From assembly GCA_964359565.1 (NCBI GenBank), contig CAYHTN010000039.1:1-13024 (forward strand): a stretch of 13,024 nt of DNA, given 5' to 3'. The position numbers and the translations under genes are program-made. Position 1 is the stretch's first letter. Every line of letters starts with the position of its first letter. The notes under the pieces are model-generated. The model did no database searches and had not been told where the DNA came from. It saw only the letters and a list, made by a program, of their open reading frames with translations. Below, piece by piece: positions 5,227-13,024 of the stretch. Source of the DNA: JAGOTP01 sp964359565. GTDB taxonomy: Bacteria > Patescibacteriota > Patescibacteriia > 2-12-FULL-60-25.

Positions 5227-6531
5227 ATGGCACTCGAACAAGAGGACTCTCTCGGAGATTACGATCTCGGAACAGTGCTTGGAATCGGGGCCATGGGCAC
5301 CGTTTATCGAGCACGCAGGAAGACGGATGGGCGCGCGGTCGCAGTCAAGATCATCCGAGAACCCGCTTCTCCCCCGCGCTTCTGGCGCGAAACACGAGCG
5401 CTGCAAAACGTTCGTCACCCCAATGTCGTGAAGTACATGACTCACGGCAAAAGCCACCTCGTTACCAACCTGTGCGAAGGTGTGACCATGTCACGCTATT
5501 GGACGGGAGGTGGACGAGTAACAACGGTTGTAGCCCTCGACATCGGCATCGGCATCTGCGACGGTATCGCTGCCGTCCACGCCGCAGGATGGATCCATCG
5601 CGACCTCAAGCCCGCGAACATCTTCCTCATTCCTCACGGACTTTCCTTCAGCCCGATCATTCTCGACTTCGGGATGGTGAAGCCTGTCGTCGATGGGGAA
5701 GAGCTCACGGATCCGAAGCTAAACCCCAAGACCCTCGTCTTCGAGACACAGGTCCTCGGAACGCCCGGATATATGTCTCCTGAACAGGCTCGAGGCGACA
5801 AGCCTTTTCTGCCCAGTTCCGATGTCTACAGCTTCGGCTGTCTTCTCTTTCTCCTCCTCGCTGGAGAAGAGCTGATCGCCGAAGAAGGATATGAGGCGCT
5901 GACACGGATCGCCAAGGGAACCCCCGAAGAGCGGCTGGACGCGCTGGTTACAGACGAGAAGCTGGTGGCATTTGTACGTCATTTGCTCAACAACGATCCC
6001 AACAAGCGACCGACCGCACTCGAAGCTGCGCAGATCATGCGAGGATTGCGTAAGGAGCTCGAGCAGCCTGTTCGTGCGCCAGCGCCTACCAGACTCTCCC
6101 CGCGACAGAAGAGCTGGGTCATCGGGAGCGTAGCGGCGATCGTTGGGGGGTTGCTCGCTCTTCCCGTCGCCAACGTCCTCCTGAGCCCGAGGCCCTCCCC
6201 TCCTTTCGAGAGGACACCTGCTCCTATACAGGATGTTTCGACACAGCCTGCGCCGCCTCCTACTCGCATTACCCCGAGACCGGTGGCCCCTCCTCCGATC
6301 GTGACAGAAACTCCCCATCGACCAGACCCTCCTCCCAGGATCGTCTGTCCGCAACGACCGACGTTCACCGAAGGTCTCCGCGTCGGACGCAACAACCCGG
6401 TCCCCGACCGGCAGTACTGGTGGCAGTGTCAGACCGCACAGCGTCGCACTCGTCTCTGTACCCGATTTCATCAGTACGGACATGGCCAAGACGCCCTCGT
6501 TCGAGAGCTCTGTCCGGCTCACGCTCATTAA
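5227..6531 (+). CDS. membrane-anchored Hanks-type Ser/Thr protein kinase (PknB-like)
   Basis: A 434-residue predicted kinase with an intact catalytic domain at about 13-275: glycine loop GIGAMGTVYRA (19-29), ATP-anchoring K41 in AVAVK, E55, catalytic loop HRDLKPAN (124-131), DFG (147-149), the P+1/APE region GTPGYMSPEQ (179-187), D199 and R261. One membrane helix follows (about 298-319). A Pro-rich linker of about 50 residues and a 60-residue external domain with four cysteines (374, 401, 411, 429) complete it; no PASTA repeats are present. The ATG at 5227 is preferred over 5221 because AAGAGG (5213-5218) is 8 nt from it but only 2 nt from the first. By eye the gene is richer in GC and in ATC/CTC/GTC codons than its neighbours, which could mean transfer. 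No partner phosphatase is nearby. It converges on the MEMO-family gene. Confidence 0.93.
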   Translation: MALEQEDSLGDYDLGTVLGIGAMGTVYRARRKTDGRAVAVKIIREPASPPRFWRETRALQNVRHPNVVKYMTHGKSHLVTNLCEGVTMSRYWTGGGRVTTVVALDIGIGICDGIAAVHAAGWIHRDLKPANIFLIPHGLSFSPIILDFGMVKPVVDGEELTDPKLNPKTLVFETQVLGTPGYMSPEQARGDKPFLPSSDVYSFGCLLFLLLAGEELIAEEGYEALTRIAKGTPEERLDALVTDEKLVAFVRHLLNNDPNKRPTALEAAQIMRGLRKELEQPVRAPAPTRLSPRQKSWVIGSVAAIVGGLLALPVANVLLSPRPSPPFERTPAPIQDVSTQPAPPPTRITPRPVAPPPIVTETPHRPDPPPRIVCPQRPTFTEGLRVGRNNPVPDRQYWWQCQTAQRRTRLCTRFHQYGHGQDALVRELCPAHAH

Positions 6532-6608
6532 CCCTCTCCGCCTTGCACACCCTTCTCGGTCTGCCAGGCGCTCTTTTTGTATTGAAAGCAGAGCATTAAT
6601 GAATTCCG

Positions 6609-7574
6609 CTATTCCTTCCACCATCCCGTAATATAGCTGGTCGTATTCGTTCGCGAGCCATCGTAGTCCGTCGAGAGACGGTGATCTTGTTCTTGCCAGG
6701 AAACGGCTCCAAATGCCTTAAGCGCGAGCCAAAATGATTTTCCATTATCGGTGTAATCATCGGTCGCTCTCCAAAAAAATTCGCGATCATTCTTTCGGAG
6801 GGCGTTTCGACTGAGTTCGTCGTTATGAAGCGCCTGATCTTGAGAGAGGTAATGAGACATGTCTGAAGAAACGATCAAGAGCGTGTCTTGACTCAAGCTT
6901 GTTTTCAAAAAAGCGACGAACTGTTCTGCGTTGGTTCGAGAAAGATCAGAACGAATGGCAAATGAAGCAACATCTGCATTTGGCCATGCTCGCTGAACGA
7001 AGGGAATGAGCGCACCGACCCCGTGTTCTTGTTCAAAGAGCTCAGGTTGCTCGAATACAAACGCATAGGATGATGTCGCTGCTTGAATAGTCGAGTGGAA
7101 GGATTCAGTCGTTCGACCAGCAACCACATACGCACGATCATGGGTTGAAATCATCTGCTTACCACGAGCGAAATGATCTGGAGATAAAATGATGACGTGT
7201 TTGATATCAGGTCGGCAAAAAGCAAGACGGGAAAATAATCGACCCAGGAGATCAAGAGCGAGAATGTGATGATTCACGACCGCTCCTCTGATGACTCCGC
7301 ATGCTGTTCTCATCTCCGCTCCCCACGCCTGCCAGGCTCCAAGCGAGGCACGCGGATCCACAAAGCGATGCGTCTCAATAGGACTCCTCTCGATCGTTCT
7401 CGGCATAGACGTCACGACTTCATCTATCGGTCTGTATTGAGGCCATGATACAGAAGGGATCGATCGAGGGAATAGAAAAAAACCGAGAACTACTCCGCCG
7501 GTCCCGAGGCACAGCAAAAGAGGCAGGATGATCCTGTCTCTTTTGGGTACGGTAGTGAATCTAGAAACATTCAT
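6609..7574 (-). CDS. membrane-anchored MEMO-family protein (AmmeMemoRadiSam system protein B-like)
   Basis: A 321-residue protein: a short cytoplasmic start, one hydrophobic segment (about 15-36), then a MEMO/dioxygenase-like fold. Conserved MEMO blocks are visible in order: GAVVNHHIL (97-105), SPDHF (131-135), EHGVGALIPF (183-192) and VSSDMSHYL (235-243). The His residues in the first, second and fourth blocks match the metal-site region of human MEMO1, while the human Cys of the last block is Ser240. The biochemical role of bacterial members is not settled. Membrane anchoring would place the domain outside the cytoplasm. The usual partners (AMMECR1 and radical-SAM proteins) are not in this window. 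The gene starts 5 nt after the alpha-2-macroglobulin stop, so the two are almost certainly co-transcribed. Confidence 0.85.
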   Translation of the reverse strand: MNVSRFTTVPKRDRIILPLLLCLGTGGVVLGFFLFPRSIPSVSWPQYRPIDEVVTSMPRTIERSPIETHRFVDPRASLGAWQAWGAEMRTACGVIRGAVVNHHILALDLLGRLFSRLAFCRPDIKHVIILSPDHFARGKQMISTHDRAYVVAGRTTESFHSTIQAATSSYAFVFEQPELFEQEHGVGALIPFVQRAWPNADVASFAIRSDLSRTNAEQFVAFLKTSLSQDTLLIVSSDMSHYLSQDQALHNDELSRNALRKNDREFFWRATDDYTDNGKSFWLALKAFGAVSWQEQDHRLSTDYDGSRTNTTSYITGWWKE

Positions 7575-7579
7575 TGTGC

Positions 7580-10500
7580 TTATTTCACCACGATCTCTTC
7601 GTCTTTTCCAACACTTGCAATACTCGGGTACTCAAGATGTTCGAGAATTGAACCTTGAGCGGTATAGGTGCCTCGAGCGACGACACGGGCTCGATAGACA
7701 ATCGGCTGCGGTGAGGATTGCTTGCAGGTGATGAAGGAAATTTCCCCATTCACCGGATCGAAGTCATTGACGTAATAACGATTGACGGAGTAGTGGGTCC
7801 GAAGAATAGGCTGCATCCCTCCAGGAACATGATCACGGATGAGGTAACATCCGTCTCTCGCTTCTTCCTGCCACTTTGGAAACAGAGTCACGGTCACTTC
7901 GTTTCCTTCTTGAAAGCCCGTGGTTGAACTAGCAAATTGATAGTTACGCGCGATCTGCAAACCTGGAACGCTACTCGGGCGACCCGGGACCGTGCGCATC
8001 AGCACGAGACGAGCGCTGCCGGTAAGATTCTTAATTCGGAATTGTTTTGCTTCAGCAGCAGTGAGCGTGAGAAAACGCACGGATTCTTCTTTTAGATCCA
8101 TCGCTTCTTCTTTTACTCCATCAATGGTCCAGACAATGTTTCCGTCTTCAATGGGAAGCGATTTAAGACGCGCACGAAGGTAACGGGCCTTGGCAAGCGC
8201 AGGAAACGCATCCTGAGTCCAGACAGAGGATACGTAAGCGTAGAGCGACTCTGCCTCTGTGCGATTTAATGCGGCAGTAAGTGCCGCCAATTCTGCGGTA
8301 TACGTGATTTGTGCCGTGAGATTATCCGACTTGAGGAAGCTCTGGTGATCGATGATTGAAACTTGTTCGAGTAATCCATTGACGAGTTCATTCGCCGTCT
8401 CTCGATCCCCCGCTTGTAATAAGCCTTGCGCGATCCAAAGGCGTTGACGAATCGTAAGATCAGAACGCATGGCCATAGCCTGAAGATCGTTCACGACTGG
8501 CTGCTGGATGCTCGCAAGAGCGGCAAGAGCAGCAATTTGCTCATCCCGTGTTGAAGAGGCGTTTGCCAGGATTCCCGCTAATCCTAGTTGCAAAAGTGGA
8601 GCATCAAAGAGTTCTGGAGCCGTCATGGCGACCTCCGCCGTCAGCAGTGAGTCACTTGAGCCGTAGGGTAAAAGCTTGAGGCCACCTTTTGCTTCGCTTG
8701 ATTGGTAATTCAGAAGATCCGTCGTTGGAGATTTCACGTCTTGCTTTTTATAGCTATCACGTAAGAGCGTCCGTGCAACCGTTTGTGCCACACGAGTATC
8801 AAGACGTAGACCTTCTAACTCAGCGATCCCTTGAATTTCCGGCAGGAGAGAGGCTCGACCTGTTCCCGCAATCATGAGCTCCGTTTCAGCTTCGCCACCG
8901 AGGGGCAAACCGACGCCAGGAGCCGCATCGATCATCACCAGTTCCCGTTTGGTAAAGAAGGAGGGTGAGACCTCAATAGTACGTTCGATCGCATCAAGAC
9001 CCGCATCCGTCTGAACCCCAACCGTCACCTTGTGCGTCCCAACCGTAGGACGAGGAAGCGCGAAGTAGGTAGGAAGAAGCGCTGTACCCGTCGCACGAAC
9101 AGATTGGATCCCAAGTGTAGGAGCATCAACCAGGAAGACGACGGTGCTCGACGGCTGTAACCCACGACCAAAGGCTCGCACGCTCATCACGGGCGCATCT
9201 TGAACCAAGGCACGAGGAGGTAAGACGACATCGACGAAGGCCTGCTGACCAACAGCCACATCAACTGTACCAGCACCGGCAGCTAAATCCGCATTATAGG
9301 CAACCGCGGTTAAACGCCACGACGTAATATTATCGGGAGTGGCAAAAGAAAGCGCTCCATTCCCAGCTGCATCGAGGGTCACGACTTGAAAAGTTGCCGT
9401 GTCCTTAAAGTTACGACGTGGTGTCTGGAGACGGTCTCCTAAACCCATTCCTCCCATTTCTGCACCACTAGCGGAATAGCCATCGTACTCATCACGATGC
9501 GAACCTGAGAGAACGCGTAAGCCACTCGGAACAAGTTCATAAAGAATAGTGAGCGGATCTTCATTCTGTGGACCGGTCAAGGCATAAAGAGCCTGATCTA
9601 CCACAGCAATGGCCACCTGCGTATCTTCTAGTGATTTTTTGTCTTTGGCTTCGACATGAACCGCGACATTGATCTGCTCTCCTGGACGGACTTGGGTCTG
9701 CTGTGGCGTAAGCGTAACGGTCAGTTGTTTTTGTACTTTCTTGTAAAGAAGAGTTGCTTGCGCCCGTTCAAAGTGACCGTTGAAGAACGTCAGAGCGTGA
9801 ACTTCTGCGTTTGGCACATAAGCAGGATCGAAGGTCACCGGGACATCCGTCGAAGAAACGAGCTTTATGTCACGAATCCCACGAGCTGCCGTAAAAACAA
9901 GCAATCCCGGGGTCTTGGTCAGGTCAACTACTTCTTTGCCATGTAAATAACTCAAGGTGACGGATTCACCCACATCGAGTTCTCGATTTAATTGTACCTC
10001 CGGAGGAACCAATCGTGGCGCACGACCGATGTCTCCTGCGGTAATATCAGACCAACCACGGCTCACGGTAACGAGTGCATAAACAGGACGACGCTCAGGA
10101 TCTACGCTTTGCACCGAGATTTCATAGTATTCTCGAGCCGGATTCATGGGAAAGCTGTACATCGCTTCTCCACGCTCATTGGTCATGACCCGAAACGAAA
10201 GCGGTTGCTGATCGCGACGACGCTCGTAGCGATAGGATGTTTTTACTTCTTTCTGAATAAAGTCATAATACGTCCCTTGTGGGATGGCTTCGTAGTAATA
10301 ACCAATCGCCTCTCCTCGTAATTCCAAATTGGCACGTGGAAGAGCTTGGTCCACCTGATCGGTTGTTAAACGTAAATCACGGTTATAAGCGTTGAAGTTC
10401 AGGATCGCTTTTCCTTGTTCGACCCGCTGTGAAGCTCGAAGATCAATCGAAGAAGCATAAACTTCGACCGAGGCGGTCCCTACAATCTCTCCTTCTTCAC

Positions 10501-12805
10501 TTGAGAGGGGCCGTACATCAAATTCGACCGATTCCATCATGTTGCAACCGGTATTACTACGGAGATCACAGGGAGCAAGCGTTGGTGTATAGGAAATCTG
10601 CGCCATACCTTGGCCATCCAATAACACTTCACGTGTTTCTTTTTCTTGTCCGCTTTGCAAGATACGAACACGGACAGCTGCTTTTGGAAAAGCCGTGCCA
10701 TCAAAGAAGCGAGCTTGAATCGATACCGGCATCGATTGACTCGCATAGATACGCGGTAACGCTGGCAGCACTTCGATGGTATAAGCGGGTTTCACGAACT
10801 CACGTACCTCAAAGGTCCGTTCTACAATCGGTTTTTCGCCGCGAGCAAGGACGAGAGCATAGTACCCCGGAGCAAGCGCAGACCACTTGATAATTCCTTG
10901 AAGTCTTCCTGAAGCATCGGCTATCACAGGAACATCTTGGTAAATTTTAGGCTTTCCGGTCCAGATATCAATAAAAGACATGCTTCGTGTAATACGAACA
11001 TGAAGATCTTCAGGCACGGTGCGCGTCTCACGATCAAGAGCGATCCCCGCAAAATGTATTTCATCGGTCGTACGATAGAGAGGACGATCAGGGAAAAGAT
11101 AGCCCCAGGTATTCATGAGAGCGCTTTGGTCTCGGCCAAATGTGTACAATGTCCGCGCTCCTGAAAGAACGACGAACGCCTCTTCACTTTCGGTCTTGAG
11201 CGTCAAAATGCGCACGCCACTTTCATCTTCAAGCATGCCCGTCGCTTGAGCAAGAAAGGCCGGGGCAGGAAGCTGAGCGATTCCTTCCGTGTTTGTGATC
11301 GCGGTTCCTTCAGTACTTTCGATACGTACATTACTCAATACTTTGTTCGTTTCGGCATTCACCGTCCAAACCAGGACGGTCTTTGCATCTGCACTGGTAT
11401 AGCTTGCAATACGTGTGACCTGCAAAAAGGCCCAGCGCTCTAAGCTCCCTGGGGCTTGCATTCGCACCGCATAGAAACCCGCATTTTCTATAGCAGGAAG
11501 TGAAATCGTTCCAAAACCCTGAGCTTCAGCAACGAATTGTACTGTAGCATGAACGCGGAAGGCCTCTTGTTTAGGAACAACCATATAGTCGGTAAATGTC
11601 CGACGGGCTTGTTCAGACCAGGCGGGAACCTGGGCACGCGCCTCAAGCAGCGTTCGTGCCTGCTCTGGATTCAAAGCGTAGCCAACAAGATCTACTTCGG
11701 TCACATTTGAATTCCATCCCTTAAAAACACCCAAACGGACTTCTCGACGAGGAATCGTTTCAATGAATTCTGTCGCAAAAGAAATCTCTTTCGCACGTTC
11801 ATCGACCTGTGTCGCGGTTGTTGCCGTTTCAAAACGCACTCGCTTTTCTTCAGTCAAAACGAGCCCCGCGTCCGTTTTTACCCCACTAAGACGAGCTTCA
11901 TAGAGTGTCCCTGGCTGTAATGCAACCGCCGGAACAAAAACGACAGCTTGGCCATGAATTTCGATTCGCCCTGGAACAGCCGGTGTTAATACAATCGTCG
12001 AGCTCGAAATTTGAAGGCCGACGTGATTCAAGGTGAATTCAATACCCGTCGTCACGGGAACATAGGTAGATGCATTTCCTGGCAAAGTTGAGACAACTTG
12101 CAAACGATCCTGTGATTGGAGTGACCAGCTATATTCCTTCATGACACGCGAGCCATCTTCATTGGTAACGAGCGTAGGTAATGAAATACGATAACTCGTG
12201 GCCGCAGATACTGCCCCTTTTGGCGTCACTTTAAACGAGTTTGAAGCTAATTTCACAACTTCAATCGGTACAGATGGGGCGACTTGAATCGTCGCTTTGA
12301 CCTGTTCGGCCGTAAGCGGCACTCGAGACGTCAAAACAAGAGATTCGACATCGCCTAATTCTTGCGCGGAAACTTCTTGAACCGAGAACAAATCCGTTCC
12401 ATGTTCATTGGGAACAAGGAGTCGATTCACATTTTCAAAACGTGTCACCGCGATCGAGTCACCTCCTAACGGCCCCATTGCCGGACGGATCAGAAGAACA
12501 AGGGCCGCTGCCGCGAGGGCACACGAAGCCCCACCAAGCGCAAGCCAGGTACGCCAAGAACGTGACGACGTCGCTTCTTCCGTCACCATTGGGCGAGCGA
12601 CCGGTGCAGAACCATGTGCTGCCTGTGCAGCCTCAAGCAGTGCCGCTCGTTGGCGTATCTTTACCTGCGGATCTAACCCGGTCGTTGGTTCTGCCGCTAC
12701 CGCTTTCAGCGCGTTCTCGACAGACGACGAAGACCCCATCGATACTGGAACAGGCGGGTTCGTAGGAGCGGGAGAAGGCGTAGGGATGTTGTTAGGGACT
12801 TCCAT
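7580..12805 (-). CDS. giant membrane-anchored alpha-2-macroglobulin-like protein, no thioester
   Basis: A 1741-residue protein. It has a predicted cytoplasmic N-terminus (1-85, Pro-rich then an acidic/basic helix LDPQVKIRQRAALLEAA), one membrane helix (about 87-106) and a large external part. Within that part are an Ig-like Big_5-type domain (about 235-328), macroglobulin domains including YLFPDRPLYR (about 567-577), a bait-like Gly/Ser-rich stretch (about 1093-1121), the bacterial signature RRNFKDTATF...PDNITSWR (ending near 1164), a thioester-type helical domain (about 1320-1600) and a C-terminal receptor-binding-like domain. Bacterial relatives trap proteases at the cell envelope. The CxEQ thioester is absent: its expected place (about 1319-1329) reads PEIQGIAELEG. 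A Cys pair lies in APCDLRSNTGC. The ATG at 12805 overlaps the sigma gene end by 14 bp, indicating coupling; a TATATT box 7 nt upstream might also give a leaderless internal transcript. The ATG at 12874 lies deep in the sigma gene and is rejected. Confidence 0.9.
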   Translation of the reverse strand: MEVPNNIPTPSPAPTNPPVPVSMGSSSSVENALKAVAAEPTTGLDPQVKIRQRAALLEAAQAAHGSAPVARPMVTEEATSSRSWRTWLALGGASCALAAAALVLLIRPAMGPLGGDSIAVTRFENVNRLLVPNEHGTDLFSVQEVSAQELGDVESLVLTSRVPLTAEQVKATIQVAPSVPIEVVKLASNSFKVTPKGAVSAATSYRISLPTLVTNEDGSRVMKEYSWSLQSQDRLQVVSTLPGNASTYVPVTTGIEFTLNHVGLQISSSTIVLTPAVPGRIEIHGQAVVFVPAVALQPGTLYEARLSGVKTDAGLVLTEEKRVRFETATTATQVDERAKEISFATEFIETIPRREVRLGVFKGWNSNVTEVDLVGYALNPEQARTLLEARAQVPAWSEQARRTFTDYMVVPKQEAFRVHATVQFVAEAQGFGTISLPAIENAGFYAVRMQAPGSLERWAFLQVTRIASYTSADAKTVLVWTVNAETNKVLSNVRIESTEGTAITNTEGIAQLPAPAFLAQATGMLEDESGVRILTLKTESEEAFVVLSGARTLYTFGRDQSALMNTWGYLFPDRPLYRTTDEIHFAGIALDRETRTVPEDLHVRITRSMSFIDIWTGKPKIYQDVPVIADASGRLQGIIKWSALAPGYYALVLARGEKPIVERTFEVREFVKPAYTIEVLPALPRIYASQSMPVSIQARFFDGTAFPKAAVRVRILQSGQEKETREVLLDGQGMAQISYTPTLAPCDLRSNTGCNMMESVEFDVRPLSSEEGEIVGTASVEVYASSIDLRASQRVEQGKAILNFNAYNRDLRLTTDQVDQALPRANLELRGEAIGYYYEAIPQGTYYDFIQKEVKTSYRYERRRDQQPLSFRVMTNERGEAMYSFPMNPAREYYEISVQSVDPERRPVYALVTVSRGWSDITAGDIGRAPRLVPPEVQLNRELDVGESVTLSYLHGKEVVDLTKTPGLLVFTAARGIRDIKLVSSTDVPVTFDPAYVPNAEVHALTFFNGHFERAQATLLYKKVQKQLTVTLTPQQTQVRPGEQINVAVHVEAKDKKSLEDTQVAIAVVDQALYALTGPQNEDPLTILYELVPSGLRVLSGSHRDEYDGYSASGAEMGGMGLGDRLQTPRRNFKDTATFQVVTLDAAGNGALSFATPDNITSWRLTAVAYNADLAAGAGTVDVAVGQQAFVDVVLPPRALVQDAPVMSVRAFGRGLQPSSTVVFLVDAPTLGIQSVRATGTALLPTYFALPRPTVGTHKVTVGVQTDAGLDAIERTIEVSPSFFTKRELVMIDAAPGVGLPLGGEAETELMIAGTGRASLLPEIQGIAELEGLRLDTRVAQTVARTLLRDSYKKQDVKSPTTDLLNYQSSEAKGGLKLLPYGSSDSLLTAEVAMTAPELFDAPLLQLGLAGILANASSTRDEQIAALAALASIQQPVVNDLQAMAMRSDLTIRQRLWIAQGLLQAGDRETANELVNGLLEQVSIIDHQSFLKSDNLTAQITYTAELAALTAALNRTEAESLYAYVSSVWTQDAFPALAKARYLRARLKSLPIEDGNIVWTIDGVKEEAMDLKEESVRFLTLTAAEAKQFRIKNLTGSARLVLMRTVPGRPSSVPGLQIARNYQFASSTTGFQEGNEVTVTLFPKWQEEARDGCYLIRDHVPGGMQPILRTHYSVNRYYVNDFDPVNGEISFITCKQSSPQPIVYRARVVARGTYTAQGSILEHLEYPSIASVGKDEEIVVK

Positions 12806-13024
12806 AGAGAGAAATATACTTTTGGCGCAAACGTTGCTGGCCACGATAGACGAGCACCGAAGCATGGTTCGCACTGATCTTCAGCACATCGGCGATCTCA
12901 AGAGCTTCAAGACCTCCAAAAAAACGTAAGTCGAGCACTTCCTGATCTCGAGGGGAAAGTTGTTTCAGAACCCTAAGCAGTATTTCTTTCTCAAGCGCCA
13001 GAACCGCAAAGGTGTCAGGCAGTG
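12792..13024 (-). CDS. sigma-70 family (ECF-like) RNA polymerase sigma factor, C-terminal part
   Basis: An open minus-strand frame enters from the right edge and ends at TAA (12792-12794), giving 76 visible residues. They match sigma region 4: LSPRDQEVLDLRFFGG, then the helix-turn-helix LEALEIADVLKISANHASVLVYRGQQRLRQ, the arrangement of the -35-recognising domain of sigma-70 and ECF factors. Region 2 and the start lie outside the window, so the exact class cannot be assigned. The last 14 bp overlap the start of the alpha-2-macroglobulin gene in another frame, implying translational coupling. By the general rule for ECF operons, the downstream membrane protein would be the candidate regulator. 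A response regulator with a similar HTH is less likely given the SPRDQEVLDLRFFGGL pattern. Confidence 0.78.
   Translation of the reverse strand, partial: LPDTFAVLALEKEILLRVLKQLSPRDQEVLDLRFFGGLEALEIADVLKISANHASVLVYRGQQRLRQKYISLYGSP

Noticed and set aside
6532..6608. Terminator between the converging kinase and MEMO-family genes
   Set aside because: A short T-run follows GCGCTC near 6577, but I could not find a convincing stem on either strand.
5719..6624. 301-residue minus-strand frame antisense to the kinase
   Set aside because: It is an Arg/Ser-rich shadow frame of a well-supported kinase gene.
12806..12874. Macroglobulin start at 12874
   Set aside because: It lies inside the conserved sigma region 4 helix-turn-helix coding sequence and adds unrelated residues.
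12408..12929. 173-residue plus-strand open frame
   Set aside because: It is antisense to the macroglobulin and sigma coding ends; its composition mirrors the opposite strand.
1..13024. CRISPR array, rRNA genes or known defence cassette
   Set aside because: No regularly spaced direct repeats, Cas genes, rRNA segments or recognised defence gene sets were seen.

Overview
The window looks like a chromosomal segment from an uncultivated bacterium, most likely of the Candidate Phyla Radiation (Patescibacteria). That placement is an inference. It rests on an atypically long nucleoside diphosphate kinase, an L32 protein of the MGLPGHRRTS type, few Shine-Dalgarno sequences, several -10 boxes placed about 6-7 nt before an ATG (leaderless-style starts), a giant membrane-anchored alpha-2-macroglobulin, and moderate GC. 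No 16S or marker alignment was possible.

Layout, left to right. Positions 1-23 hold the 5' part of a minus-strand tRNA. Positions 24-571 have no convincing gene but carry two strong inverted repeats, one of them a 126-bp hairpin-forming element. Then come two minus-strand genes, an NRAMP-like metal transporter (572-1834) and ndk (1904-2491), separated by an intrinsic terminator. Divergently, on the plus strand, is an RNA/ribosome cluster: rpmF (bL32), nusB and rnc (2615-4180). Directly after the rnc stop lies a RAYT-type Y1 transposase element bounded by REP-like repeats (4181-4915), followed by tRNA-Arg(UCG) with a strong terminator. A plus-strand Hanks-type Ser/Thr kinase gene (5227-6531) has its own consensus promoter and a composition richer in GC than its neighbours.

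The right half (6609-13024) is one minus-strand operon: the C-terminal part of a sigma-70-family factor (region 4, running off the window), a 1741-residue alpha-2-macroglobulin-like protein overlapping it by 14 bp, and a membrane-anchored MEMO-family protein 5 nt downstream. The alpha-2-macroglobulin starts with about 85 residues predicted to be cytoplasmic, then one membrane helix, then the large external protease-trap body, which lacks the thioester Cys. A sigma factor translationally coupled to a membrane protein with a cytoplasmic tail is the usual architecture of sigma/anti-sigma pairs. The most interesting hypothesis here is therefore that the macroglobulin doubles as a transmembrane regulator of its sigma factor, coupling an envelope signal such as protease attack to transcription. 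This is inference and needs testing.

Other points of interest are an L32 in which all four zinc-ligand cysteines are replaced and which carries a His-rich C-terminal tail, and the noncanonical metal-site motifs of the NRAMP-like transporter.
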